Shown piece by piece: positions 22,640 to 28,898 of a stretch of DNA of 28,898 bases. The notes beneath the pieces were generated by a model. That model ran no database searches. It was given only the letters and a program-made list of their open reading frames with translations, and was not told the origin of the DNA. Origin of the DNA: Bacillota bacterium (lineage in GTDB: Bacteria; Bacillota; Clostridia; Clostridiales; Caloramatoraceae); NCBI GenBank assembly GCA_023389275.1, contig JAEWEN010000095.1, positions 1-28,898 on the forward strand, written 5' to 3'. Positions within the stretch are counted from its first letter, which is position 1. Every line of letters begins with the position of its first letter. A program made the position numbers and the translations under genes.

Positions 22640-23650
22640 ATGTTTGGAGCAAAAAGCGATATAGGAATAGATCTTGGAACCGCTAGTGCGCTAGTTTATG
22701 TAAAAGGAAAGGGAATAGCTCTTCAAGAACCATCAGTAGTTGCCCTTGATATAAAATCTAATAAGGTTTTAGCTGTAGGAGAAGATGCTAGAAATATGAT
22801 AGGAAGAACTCCAGGACATATTGTTGCAAAAAGACCATTAAGAGACGGTGTTATTTCAGACTATGATATGACTGAACAAATGCTAGTTCATTTTATAAAA
22901 AAAGCAATAGGTAAAAAAGGATGGAGCAAACCACGTGTTATTATTTGTATTCCATGTGAAGCTACAGGTGTTGAAAGACGTGCGGTAAAAGATGCAGCAC
23001 TTAATGCAGGAGCTAGAAGTGTTTATCTAATAGAAGAACCTATAGCAGCAGCAATTGGAGCAGGAGTTGATATAGCAAAACCAAGTGGTTCTATGATAGT
23101 AGATATCGGTGGAGGTACAACAGATGTTGCAGTAATATCATTAGGTGGTATGGTTGTACGTTCTTCAATTAAGGTAGCGGGAGATAAATTTGATGATGCA
23201 ATAATGTCTTATATAAGACGTGAGCATAAGGTTATGATTGGAGAAAGAACTGCAGAGGAATTAAAGAAAAACGTTGGATGTGCGTTTAAAAGAGATGACA
23301 AAATAGAAATGGACGTTAAAGGACGTGACCTTGTAAGTGGTCTTCCTAAAAATATAACTATTAATTCAGATGAAATGTTAATGGCTTTAAAAGAAACTGT
23401 AGAATCAATTGCAGAGTGTGTTCACTCAGTACTTGAAAAAACACCACCAGAACTTTCAGCTGATATTAGTGAAAAAGGTATAATAATGACAGGTGGAGGT
23501 TCTCTTCTTTGGGGATTAGACAAGCTTATTGAAGAAAGAACAAAAGTGCCTGTAATTGTAGCAGAAGATGCTGTATCAAGCGTGGCTCTTGGAATAGGAC
23601 AATCTTTAGAGCATGTAGATAGTATTTTAGAGGACTTATCGGAAAATTAA
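22640..23650 (+). CDS. mbl: MreB-like rod-shape protein Mbl
   Basis: A 336-residue bacterial actin that forms filaments under the membrane and guides elongation-phase wall synthesis. The actin-fold phosphate loops are DIGIDLGTASALVYVKG (residues 7-23) and VDIGGGTTDVAVISLGG, with the adenosine loop TGGGSLLWGLDKL near the C-terminus. Position after spoIIID is the same as for B. subtilis mbl, so I use that name; by sequence alone it could be another MreB paralogue. The ATG at 22640 is about 12 bases from GAGGAG, longer than usual, and a second ATG in another frame lies at 22635. A long terminator follows. Confidence 0.92.
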   Translation: MFGAKSDIGIDLGTASALVYVKGKGIALQEPSVVALDIKSNKVLAVGEDARNMIGRTPGHIVAKRPLRDGVISDYDMTEQMLVHFIKKAIGKKGWSKPRVIICIPCEATGVERRAVKDAALNAGARSVYLIEEPIAAAIGAGVDIAKPSGSMIVDIGGGTTDVAVISLGGMVVRSSIKVAGDKFDDAIMSYIRREHKVMIGERTAEELKKNVGCAFKRDDKIEMDVKGRDLVSGLPKNITINSDEMLMALKETVESIAECVHSVLEKTPPELSADISEKGIIMTGGGSLLWGLDKLIEERTKVPVIVAEDAVSSVALGIGQSLEHVDSILEDLSEN

Positions 23651-23661
23651 TTTTAATAATT

Positions 23662-23707
23662 AAAGCCTTATAAAGGATTGAAGGGCAAATCCTTTATAAG
23701 GCTTTTT
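23662..23707. terminator. Long terminator between mbl and yyaC
   Basis: A 17-pair perfect stem: AAAGCCTTATAAAGGAT (23662-23678) with its complement at 23689-23705 and a 10-base loop, ending in TTTTT. It serves mbl, and lies 4 bases past the yyaC stop, so it may also serve the convergent minus-strand gene. Confidence 0.9.
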
Positions 23708-23710
23708 AAC

Positions 23711-24250
23711 TTAGGTTTTAATATTACTTGCATATAAAAATGCGTCTTTTATAATTTCAGAAAGTTTCATAACAAAACTAAGTCTTATACTTCCCATAGA
23801 GAAAAATTCTGTGTTATCAATAGTATCAACTGAGGCAACAACAGATAAACTTCCAACAGTAGGGAGTTTTTTGCCAACTCCTTTTCCAGGATATATTGGT
23901 CCAAATCTAATTTGAATATTTCCAACATCTTCTTCCATTCCAACACAAGCATCAATTGCTATGGTAAAAGCTTTAGGATAATTAGAATTTATATTATTTA
24001 TAGAATCTTTAATATTCAAAGCATGAATAGGATTATCTAAGGTCCCAAAAACAGGGTATGGAAAATTTTCTTTTGCAAGAAAAGAACCAACTAAAGGTCC
24101 TATACAATCACCAATACATTTATCAGTTCCTATACACACTAAAATAGTATTATTATCTAGAAAATCTGATAAAACTGTGCCTAATTTTTTATAAGCATCT
24201 ATATCTTTATAGTTAACTGTAATTCCTATATTTTTAAGTGGATTTTCCAA
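23711..24250 (-). CDS. yyaC: Spore protease YyaC family (DUF1256)
   Basis: A 179-residue protein of the YyaC family, annotated as spore protease because its fold resembles that of hydrogenase maturation and GPR-type peptidases; its substrate is not known to me. Family features are VCIGTDKCIGDCIGPLVGS (about 38-56), GTLDNPIHALN and IAIDACVG, then PTVGSLSVV. Two cysteines (CIGDC) stand where many relatives have Ser or Thr. The start is TTG at 24250, 7 bases after a strong AGGAGGTG on the minus strand. It is convergent with mbl and divergent from a small exported protein gene; no membrane segment or signal is seen. Confidence 0.88.
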   Translation of the reverse strand: MENPLKNIGITVNYKDIDAYKKLGTVLSDFLDNNTILVCIGTDKCIGDCIGPLVGSFLAKENFPYPVFGTLDNPIHALNIKDSINNINSNYPKAFTIAIDACVGMEEDVGNIQIRFGPIYPGKGVGKKLPTVGSLSVVASVDTIDNTEFFSMGSIRLSFVMKLSEIIKDAFLYASNIKT

Positions 24251-24306
24251 GAAAGTTCACCTCCTGTAATAGTATATAAGTGCTCTTATAAGTTTTATTA
24301 CTAATT

Positions 24307-24337
24307 ATTTGTATAAAAAATTTATATTGGAAAATAC
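24307..24337 (-). promoter_or_regulatory. Weak sigma-E-like promoter candidate for yyaC
   Basis: On the minus strand AGTATTTT-like -35 (GTATTTT at 24337-24331), a 15-base spacer, and TATACAAAT (24315-24307), which resembles CATACAMT. Match quality is modest. It overlaps the forespore-type promoter candidate on the other strand. Confidence 0.25.
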
Positions 24338-24339
24338 TA
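24311..24339 (+). promoter_or_regulatory. Candidate sigma-F/sigma-G promoter of small exported protein
   Basis: GTATA (24311-24315) fits the forespore -35 consensus (GYATA/GHATR) exactly. AATACTA (24333-24339) fits sigma-G CATNHTA at all but the first position, with a 17-base spacer; read as sigma-F, GAAAATACTA (24330-24339) fits GGNNANAHTR with one mismatch. The start near 24346 leaves room for the ribosome binding site GAGGTG at 24356-24361. Confidence 0.4.
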
Positions 24340-24366
24340 ATATTGAAAATATAGTGAGGTGATTAT

Positions 24367-24576
24367 ATGATTAAAAAAATACCTACAATTCTTTTACTTG
24401 TGGCAACTGTTGTATCAGCATCTACTATGGTTAAAGTAAATAGTCTTACAGCAGAAGCAAAGCAAGGTACAACCACAAATGTTTTCTTAAAAGAAGTTAG
24501 AAAACCAGATGGGTCTGGATATATTTTTGAGGGAGAAGAAAGTATAAACATATCTGTTGATGAAACTGAAAGTTAG
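24367..24576 (+). CDS. Small exported protein of unknown function
   Basis: A 69-residue protein I do not recognise. It has a clear signal peptide: two lysines, a hydrophobic core (IPTILLLVATVVSA, about 5-18), then a polar stretch with a possible cleavage site near AEA (29-31). The mature part would be about 38 residues, acidic at the end (FEGEESINISVDETES), with no cysteine and no second membrane helix. GTGAGGTGATTAT gives a good ribosome binding site. It diverges from yyaC, has a forespore-type promoter candidate and its own terminator, so I infer, weakly, expression during sporulation. Its composition matches the region. Confidence 0.7.
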   Translation: MIKKIPTILLLVATVVSASTMVKVNSLTAEAKQGTTTNVFLKEVRKPDGSGYIFEGEESINISVDETES

Positions 24577-24606
24577 AGGGAATATTCCCTCTAAAAAGTT
24601 TTTTAT
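24573..24606 (+). terminator. Terminator overlapping the stop of the small exported gene
   Basis: TTAGAGGGAAT (24573-24583) and its exact complement ATTCCCTCTAA (24584-24594) form a 22-base palindrome containing the TAG stop, followed by AAAAGTTTTTTAT. Confidence 0.7.
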
Positions 24607-24615
24607 AAAAAAGTG

Positions 24616-24644
24616 TTGACTTTATTTTTAATATAATGTATCAT
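24616..24644 (+). promoter_or_regulatory. Promoter of the tRNA operon
   Basis: TTGACT (24616-24621), a 17-base spacer and TATCAT (24639-24644), about 40 bases before the first tRNA. A near-consensus -35 fits a stable RNA operon. Confidence 0.7.
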
Positions 24645-24683
24645 AATACGTGTCGAAGGGATAACCTTCAAAACTAAATATAT

Positions 24684-24759
24684 GGAAGCATAGCTCAGCT
24701 GGGAGAGCACCTGCCTTACAAGCAGGGGGTCACAGGTTCGATCCCTGTTGTTTCCACCA
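24684..24759 (+). tRNA. tRNA-Val (UAC)
   Basis: A 76-base cloverleaf with encoded CCA. The acceptor stem GGAAGCA pairs with TGTTTCC (one G-U). The anticodon loop CTTACAA sits on a CCTGC/GCAGG stem and gives anticodon UAC, reading GUA valine codons. The T arm is ACAGG-TTCGATC-CCTGT. Confidence 0.97.
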
Positions 24760-24762
24760 TAT

Positions 24763-24838
<76 letters not shown>

Positions 24839-24843
24839 TATAT

Positions 24844-24928
24844 GGAGTAGTTCCCGAGCGGCCAAAGGGGGCAGACTGTAAATCTGTTGTCAGCGACTTC
24901 GGTGGTTCGAATCCACCCTACTCCACCA
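24844..24928 (+). tRNA. tRNA-Tyr (GUA)
   Basis: An 85-base class II tRNA with a long variable arm (about TTGTCAGCGACTTC) and encoded CCA. The acceptor GGAGTAG pairs with CTACTCC. The anticodon loop CTGTAAA gives GUA, reading UAU and UAC tyrosine codons. Confidence 0.97.
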
Positions 24929-24959
24929 AAAAGACTTAAGTTTAACTTAAGTCTTTTTT
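24929..24959 (+). terminator. Terminator of the tRNA operon
   Basis: AAAAGACTTAAGTT (24929-24942) pairs with AACTTAAGTCTTTT (24944-24957), beginning immediately after the tRNA-Tyr CCA and ending in a T-run. Confidence 0.9.
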
Positions 24960-24977
24960 ATTTCCAAAAAAATCATA

Positions 24978-25006
24978 TTGACATAAAAAAATTGATATGA
25001 TAAAAT
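24978..25006 (+). promoter_or_regulatory. Promoter of the SAM riboswitch-metK unit
   Basis: A consensus TTGACA (24978-24983), a 17-base spacer and TAAAAT (25001-25006), about 28 bases before the riboswitch. Confidence 0.85.
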
Positions 25007-25032
25007 TCAGTGGTAAAAATGAATATGGTCAT

Positions 25033-25180
25033 TGCTTATCAAGAGAGGTGGAGGGACTGGCCCTATGAAACCCGGCAACCGGTAGCAAAGCTACATCAGG
25101 TGCCAATTCCTGCAGAATTTATATTCTGGTAGATGAGGAGATTAGAAATTTTAGTCCTTCCTTATCGGAGGGACTTTTTT
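25033..25180 (+). ncRNA. SAM-I (S-box) riboswitch upstream of metK
   Basis: The conserved core CTTATCAAGAGAGGTGGAGG (from 25035), then GGCCCTATGAAACCCGGCAACC (25059-25080 region) and the P4 to P1 return strand identify a SAM-I aptamer. CTTATC (25035-25040) pairs with GATGAG (25132-25137) as P1. The expression platform is a terminator at 25153-25180. When SAM is bound, transcription should end before metK, a feedback loop in which the enzyme's product shuts off the enzyme's gene. Confidence 0.96.
25153..25180 (+). terminator. Riboswitch-controlled terminator before metK
   Basis: AGTCCTTCC (25153-25161) pairs with GGAGGGACT (25167-25175), one pair G-U, around TTATC, then a run of T. The 5' arm and the TTATCGGAGG region echo the aptamer's own P1 sequence CTTATC, fitting an antiterminator switch. 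Confidence 0.9.
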
Positions 25181-25240
25181 AATATATCCTCTACTTAAAA
25201 ATAACCATATTAAAAATTTCATTATTTAGGAGGAGAAAAA

Positions 25241-26428
25241 ATGGCAAGATTATTATTTACTTCTGAGTCAGTTACAGAAGGACATCCAGATAAAATGTGT
25301 GATCAAATATCAGACGCGATACTTGATGCAATAATAGAAAAGGATCCAATGGCAAGAGTTGCTTGTGAAACTGCAACAACAACAGGAATGATTATGGTTA
25401 TGGGAGAAATAACAACATCATGTTATGTAGACATACCAAAAGTAGTTAGAGAAACTGTTAAGGAAATTGGATACACTAGAGCAAAATATGGATTTGATAG
25501 TGAAACATGTTCTGTTTTAACTGCTATAAATGAACAATCATCAGATATAGCTATGGGAGTTGACAAAGCTTTAGAAGCTAAAGAAGGAGAAATGGAAGAC
25601 ATTGATGCAGTAGGTGCTGGAGATCAAGGTATGATGTTTGGTTTTGCATGTAAAGAAACTGAGGAAATGATGCCACTTCCAATAGCTACAGCTCATAAAT
25701 TAGCTAGAAGACTTACTGAAGTTAGAAAAAATGGAACACTAAACTACCTAAGACCAGATGGAAAAACTCAGGTTACAGTAGAGTATGATGGAGAAACTCC
25801 AGTTAGAATAGATACAATAGTTATTTCAACACAACATGGTCCAGAAGTTACTAGAGAGCAAATTGAAAAGGATCTTATTGAAAATGTTATAAAGCCAGTT
25901 GTACCATCAAATTTACTTGATGAAAACACTAGATACTTTATAAACCCAACAGGAAGATTTGTTATAGGTGGACCTCAAGGAGACGCTGGACTTACAGGAA
26001 GAAAAATCATAGTTGATACTTATGGTGGATATGGAAGACATGGTGGAGGAGCATTCTCAGGAAAAGACTCTACAAAAGTTGACCGTTCTGCTGCATATGC
26101 TGCAAGATGGGTTGCTAAAAACCTAGTTGCTGCAGATATTGCTGATAAAATAGAAGTTCAAGTTGCATATGCTATAGGTGTTGCAAAACCAGTTTCTATA
26201 AGAGTTGAAACATTTGGAACAGGAAAGCTTTCAGATGATAAAATAGTTAAAATAGTTGAAAGTGTATTTGATCTAAGACCAGGTGCGATTATTAAACATT
26301 TAGACCTTAGAAGACCTATATACAAGCAAACAGCTGCATATGGTCACTTTGGAAGAAACGATCTTAACCTTCCGTGGGAAAAACTTGACAAAGTTGAAGA
26401 AATCAAGGAAATGGCTAAGTCATTATAG
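25241..26428 (+). CDS. metK: S-adenosylmethionine synthetase
   Basis: A 395-residue cytosolic enzyme that makes SAM from methionine and ATP. Family motifs are intact: SVTEGHPDKMCDQISDAILD at the N-terminus, the GAGDQGMMFGFACKET hexapeptide region (about 127-142), the P-loop-like GGPQGDAGLTGRKIIVDTYG, and GGGAFSGKDSTKVDRSAAY. Length is normal. AGGAGG precedes the ATG. The gene is monocistronic, with its own SAM-I riboswitch and its own terminator. Confidence 0.98.
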   Translation: MARLLFTSESVTEGHPDKMCDQISDAILDAIIEKDPMARVACETATTTGMIMVMGEITTSCYVDIPKVVRETVKEIGYTRAKYGFDSETCSVLTAINEQSSDIAMGVDKALEAKEGEMEDIDAVGAGDQGMMFGFACKETEEMMPLPIATAHKLARRLTEVRKNGTLNYLRPDGKTQVTVEYDGETPVRIDTIVISTQHGPEVTREQIEKDLIENVIKPVVPSNLLDENTRYFINPTGRFVIGGPQGDAGLTGRKIIVDTYGGYGRHGGGAFSGKDSTKVDRSAAYAARWVAKNLVAADIADKIEVQVAYAIGVAKPVSIRVETFGTGKLSDDKIVKIVESVFDLRPGAIIKHLDLRRPIYKQTAAYGHFGRNDLNLPWEKLDKVEEIKEMAKSL

Positions 26429-26434
26429 TTTATT

Positions 26435-26466
26435 AAGCTATCTACTTATTGTAGGTAGCTTTTTTT
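26435..26466 (+). terminator. Intrinsic terminator after metK
   Basis: AAGCTATCTAC (26435-26445) pairs with GTAGGTAGCTT (26451-26461), one pair G-U, with loop TTATT and a T-run. Confidence 0.92.
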
Positions 26467-26513
26467 ATATGTATAATTTAAAATATCAAATAATTTAAAA
26501 GGGGGAAGGGTTT

Positions 26514-26822
26514 TTGGATAAATTTAATCTTCCACAGCTTATTAGTTTTATTAGTATAATTTTATCTGTTGTATATAGAATAACTAAATTTAATAAAATA
26601 AAAAAATATAGTGCTACCAAAGAAGGAAGAGATTATATTGCAACTAAAGGATCAAAATCACTTTTAGCACTTGAAGCCCATATTTTTGTATGCGTTATTA
26701 TATTTTTATTAGTATTTGTTTTAAAACTAAATTTAGCAGTAACAGTACTATTTCAAATAGCTCTTTGGAGTGTTTCTGTAACCCTTCAAAGAAAGTTTAA
26801 GTACTTACCTAATAAAGTATAG
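26514..26822 (+). CDS. Small membrane protein of unknown function
   Basis: A 102-residue protein I do not recognise. It has a hydrophobic segment at about 8-22 (LISFISIILSVVYRI), a basic polar middle (KFNKIKKYSATKEGRDYIATKG), then two adjacent hydrophobic stretches at about 55-70 and 72-90, and a basic C-terminus. The start is TTG at 26514 after the long purine stretch GGGGGAAGGG; no ATG is available near it. It lies between the metK terminator and recD2, with no link to either apparent from sequence. A vegetative promoter for it is not obvious. Confidence 0.65.
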   Translation: MDKFNLPQLISFISIILSVVYRITKFNKIKKYSATKEGRDYIATKGSKSLLALEAHIFVCVIIFLLVFVLKLNLAVTVLFQIALWSVSVTLQRKFKYLPNKV

Positions 26823-26836
26823 TAAAGACATAATTA

Positions 26837-26845
26837 TGTTATAAT
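26837..26845 (+). promoter_or_regulatory. Extended -10 promoter candidate for recD2
   Basis: TGTTATAAT (26837-26845) is a TGn plus perfect TATAAT. No convincing -35 lies at the usual distance, as is common for extended -10 promoters. It begins 14 bases after the preceding stop codon. Confidence 0.5.
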
Positions 26846-26877
26846 CCTTAAAGAGGATATATTTGGGAGTGGTATTA

Positions 26878-28898
26878 ATGATTGAGGTAGAAGGAATAGT
26901 AACTTCTATAGTATATAAAAATGAGGATAATGGCTACACAGTAGCAAAAATAAAATGCGAAAACAATACAGAAACCTATTCTATTGTAGGGTATATGCAT
27001 TATTTAAGTGAAGGCCAAAAAATACATATTGAGGGAGAATGGACATATCACAAAAGTTTTGGAAAACAAATAAAAGTAGATAGCTTTAAAGAAATACTTC
27101 CAACAACCCTTGAAGGAATAGAAAAGTATTTAGCATCAGGACTTATAAGTGGTATAGGACCTGTAACTGCAAAAAAAATAATAAAAGCATTTGGAGAAGA
27201 TGCATTAGATATTATAGAAATGCATCCAGAAAGACTTGTTAAAGTTGAAGGAATAGGAAGTAAAAAGGCTAAAAAAATAGCAGAATCTATGAAAGACCAA
27301 AGAGAAATAAAAGAAGTTATGGTTTTTCTTCAAAGCCACGGTATTACTCCAAATTTCGGTGTTAAAATATTTAAAAAGTATGGAGCATCATCTGTTACTG
27401 TTTTAAGAGAAAATCCTTATAGATTATGTGAAGATATAAGTGGAATAGGATTTAAAACAGCAGATAAAATAGCGAAAAGTTTAGGAATGGATATAAACTC
27501 TCCATTTAGAATAGCTTCTGGAATTAAATATGTATTATCTCTTGCAGTAGGAAATGGGCATGTATATCTTCCGAAAACAGAGTGTATAAATCTTTCAAGA
27601 AATGAATTGAAAGTAGATGAAGCTTTAATAGAGGATTCTTTAATAACACTTAGTTTAAGTAGAGAAATTGTAATAGATGAAGTAGATGGCATTCAATGTA
27701 TATATCTTTCTCCTATGTTTTTCTCAGAGGTAAAGTCTGCTAAAAAAATAGTAGAACTTACTTTAAACAAAATAAATGTTGAAGCTTCAAAAATAGATAT
27801 TGAAATAAAAGAATTTGAAAATGAAAATAATATTACATTTGCACCTGAGCAAATAGATGCTATAAAAGAAGGTGTTAAAAATGGTGTTTGTGTAATAACA
27901 GGTGGACCTGGTACTGGAAAAACTACTATTATAAAATGTATTATAAAAATATTTGAAAATAGAGGTCTTAATGTATGTCTTTGTGCACCAACAGGACGTG
28001 CTGCTAAAAGAATGAGTGAAAGTACAGGATATACTGCAAAAACTATTCATAGACTTTTACAAGTAGAGTTTATAGAAGATACTGAAAGAGCATTTGCAAG
28101 AGATGAAGATGAACCTATTGATGCAGATGTTATTATTGTAGATGAAGCTTCTATGATAGATGTTCTTTTAATGAATTCTCTTTTAAATGCAATAAGCTCA
28201 ACTACAAGGCTTATATTAGTTGGTGATGTAGACCAGCTTCCGTCAGTAGGACCTGGAAATGTTTTAAGAGATATTATTGAAAGTGAAGGAGTTGCAGTTT
28301 CAAGACTTAAACATATATTTAGACAATCAAGTGAAAGCTTAATTACTATAAATGCTCACAAAATTAATAGTGGCGAAATGCCTATTTTAAATGAAAAGGA
28401 TAAAGACTTTTTCTTTCTCCAAAATAAAAGTGGAGAAAGTATTATAAATGAAATATCTAATCTAGTAAATTTTAGACTTCCAAAGTTCAAAAAAAATATA
28501 GATAAAATAAAAGACATACAAGTGCTATCCCCTATGAGAAAAGGAGAAGCAGGTGTTATACATTTAAATAATGCACTTCAAGAAATACTAAATCCAAAGT
28601 CTCCGTTAAAAGCTGAGAAAAAAGTAGGCGAATATATTTTAAGAGTTGGTGATAAGGTTATGCAAACCAAAAATAACTACCAACTAGAGTGGGAAGGTAT
28701 AGGAGAAAATGAAGAAAAAGGCAGTGGAGTATTTAATGGTGATATAGGTTATATAGAAAGTATAAACATAGAGGATAGTAAAGCATATATTATATTTGAT
28801 GAGGATAAAAAAGTTGAGTATGATTTTTCAAGCTTAGATGAAGTAGAACTTGCTTATGCTATAACAATTCATAAAAGCCAAGGAAGTGAGTTTCCTGT
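26878..28898 (+). CDS. recD2: RecD2 family ATP-dependent DNA helicase, 3' end cut by window
   Basis: The frame is open from ATG 26878 to the window end (673 codons, no stop), so the C-terminus is missing. RecD2 is a 5'-3' superfamily 1B helicase found without RecB and RecC, acting in DNA repair. The N-terminal part has the RecD2-type region with helix-hairpin-helix repeats (SGIGPVTAKKI, EGIGSKKAKKI, SGIGFKTADKI). The helicase core has Walker A GGPGTGKTT (342-350), APTGRAAKRM, Walker B VDEAS (D422, E423), GDVDQLPSVGPGN, an FRQ motif, NGDIGY and TIHKSQGSEF at the edge. Family members are usually about 730-750 residues, so some 60-80 are missing. GGGAGTGG precedes the ATG. Confidence 0.95.
   Translation, partial: MIEVEGIVTSIVYKNEDNGYTVAKIKCENNTETYSIVGYMHYLSEGQKIHIEGEWTYHKSFGKQIKVDSFKEILPTTLEGIEKYLASGLISGIGPVTAKKIIKAFGEDALDIIEMHPERLVKVEGIGSKKAKKIAESMKDQREIKEVMVFLQSHGITPNFGVKIFKKYGASSVTVLRENPYRLCEDISGIGFKTADKIAKSLGMDINSPFRIASGIKYVLSLAVGNGHVYLPKTECINLSRNELKVDEALIEDSLITLSLSREIVIDEVDGIQCIYLSPMFFSEVKSAKKIVELTLNKINVEASKIDIEIKEFENENNITFAPEQIDAIKEGVKNGVCVITGGPGTGKTTIIKCIIKIFENRGLNVCLCAPTGRAAKRMSESTGYTAKTIHRLLQVEFIEDTERAFARDEDEPIDADVIIVDEASMIDVLLMNSLLNAISSTTRLILVGDVDQLPSVGPGNVLRDIIESEGVAVSRLKHIFRQSSESLITINAHKINSGEMPILNEKDKDFFFLQNKSGESIINEISNLVNFRLPKFKKNIDKIKDIQVLSPMRKGEAGVIHLNNALQEILNPKSPLKAEKKVGEYILRVGDKVMQTKNNYQLEWEGIGENEEKGSGVFNGDIGYIESINIEDSKAYIIFDEDKKVEYDFSSLDEVELAYAITIHKSQGSEFP

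Noticed and set aside
24327..24355. TTGGAA-N17-TATAGT vegetative promoter for the small exported gene
   Set aside because: The start point would fall in the ribosome binding site at about 24356-24361, so a usable leader would be lost; the forespore-type boxes upstream fit better.

Overview
The window is AT-rich chromosomal DNA from a Gram-positive, endospore-forming anaerobe, most likely Clostridium sensu stricto or a close relative. The evidence is the low G+C coding style, strong AGGAGG-type ribosome binding sites, frequent TTG starts, the set of sporulation genes (spoIID, spoIIQ, spoIIID, yyaC), and the order atp operon - murA/ywmB - spoIID - spoIIQ - spoIIID - mbl, which resembles the equivalent Bacillus subtilis region. 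I do not name a species.

Layout. 1-4653: 3' part of thymidine kinase, a DUF3006 protein, YqhQ, the release-factor methyltransferase PrmC with its substrate RF1 (prfA), then two small membrane proteins that look like a TM-TM-PH pair. 4719-7019: ZIP metal transporter, threonylcarbamoyl-AMP synthase and protein-arginine phosphatase, ended by a strong terminator. 7053-8693: rpiB-upp-comEB (sugar phosphate and pyrimidine salvage). 8784-11029: tagO-wecB, which start cell-wall polysaccharide or teichoic acid synthesis. 11030-11405: a long AT-rich non-coding leader with a good promoter. 11406-18150: complete F1Fo ATP synthase operon atpIBEFHAGDC, convergent with ywmB-murA on the minus strand and separated from it by a bidirectional terminator. 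20186-23707: spoIID, spoIIQ, spoIIID and mbl. 23711-24606: yyaC (minus) diverging from a small exported protein. 24616-24959: tRNA-Val, tRNA-Thr, tRNA-Tyr operon. 24978-26466: SAM-I riboswitch and metK. 26514-end: a small membrane protein and the first 673 codons of RecD2 helicase, cut by the window edge.

How it fits together: most genes are core functions (translation termination and its modification, nucleotide salvage, cell wall synthesis, energy coupling, methyl donor supply). The sporulation block supplies engulfment (SpoIID/SpoIIQ), mother-cell transcription (SpoIIID) and a spore protease-like protein. Candidate sigma-E, sigma-F and sigma-G promoters are proposed by eye only.

I found no mobile element, CRISPR array, phage or defence system, and nothing that convincingly forms a new multi-gene system. 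The points most worth checking are small: an exported 69-aa protein behind a forespore-type promoter, a SpoIIQ that has lost two active-site residues, hairpins that could mask ribosome binding sites, and the long leader of the atp operon.
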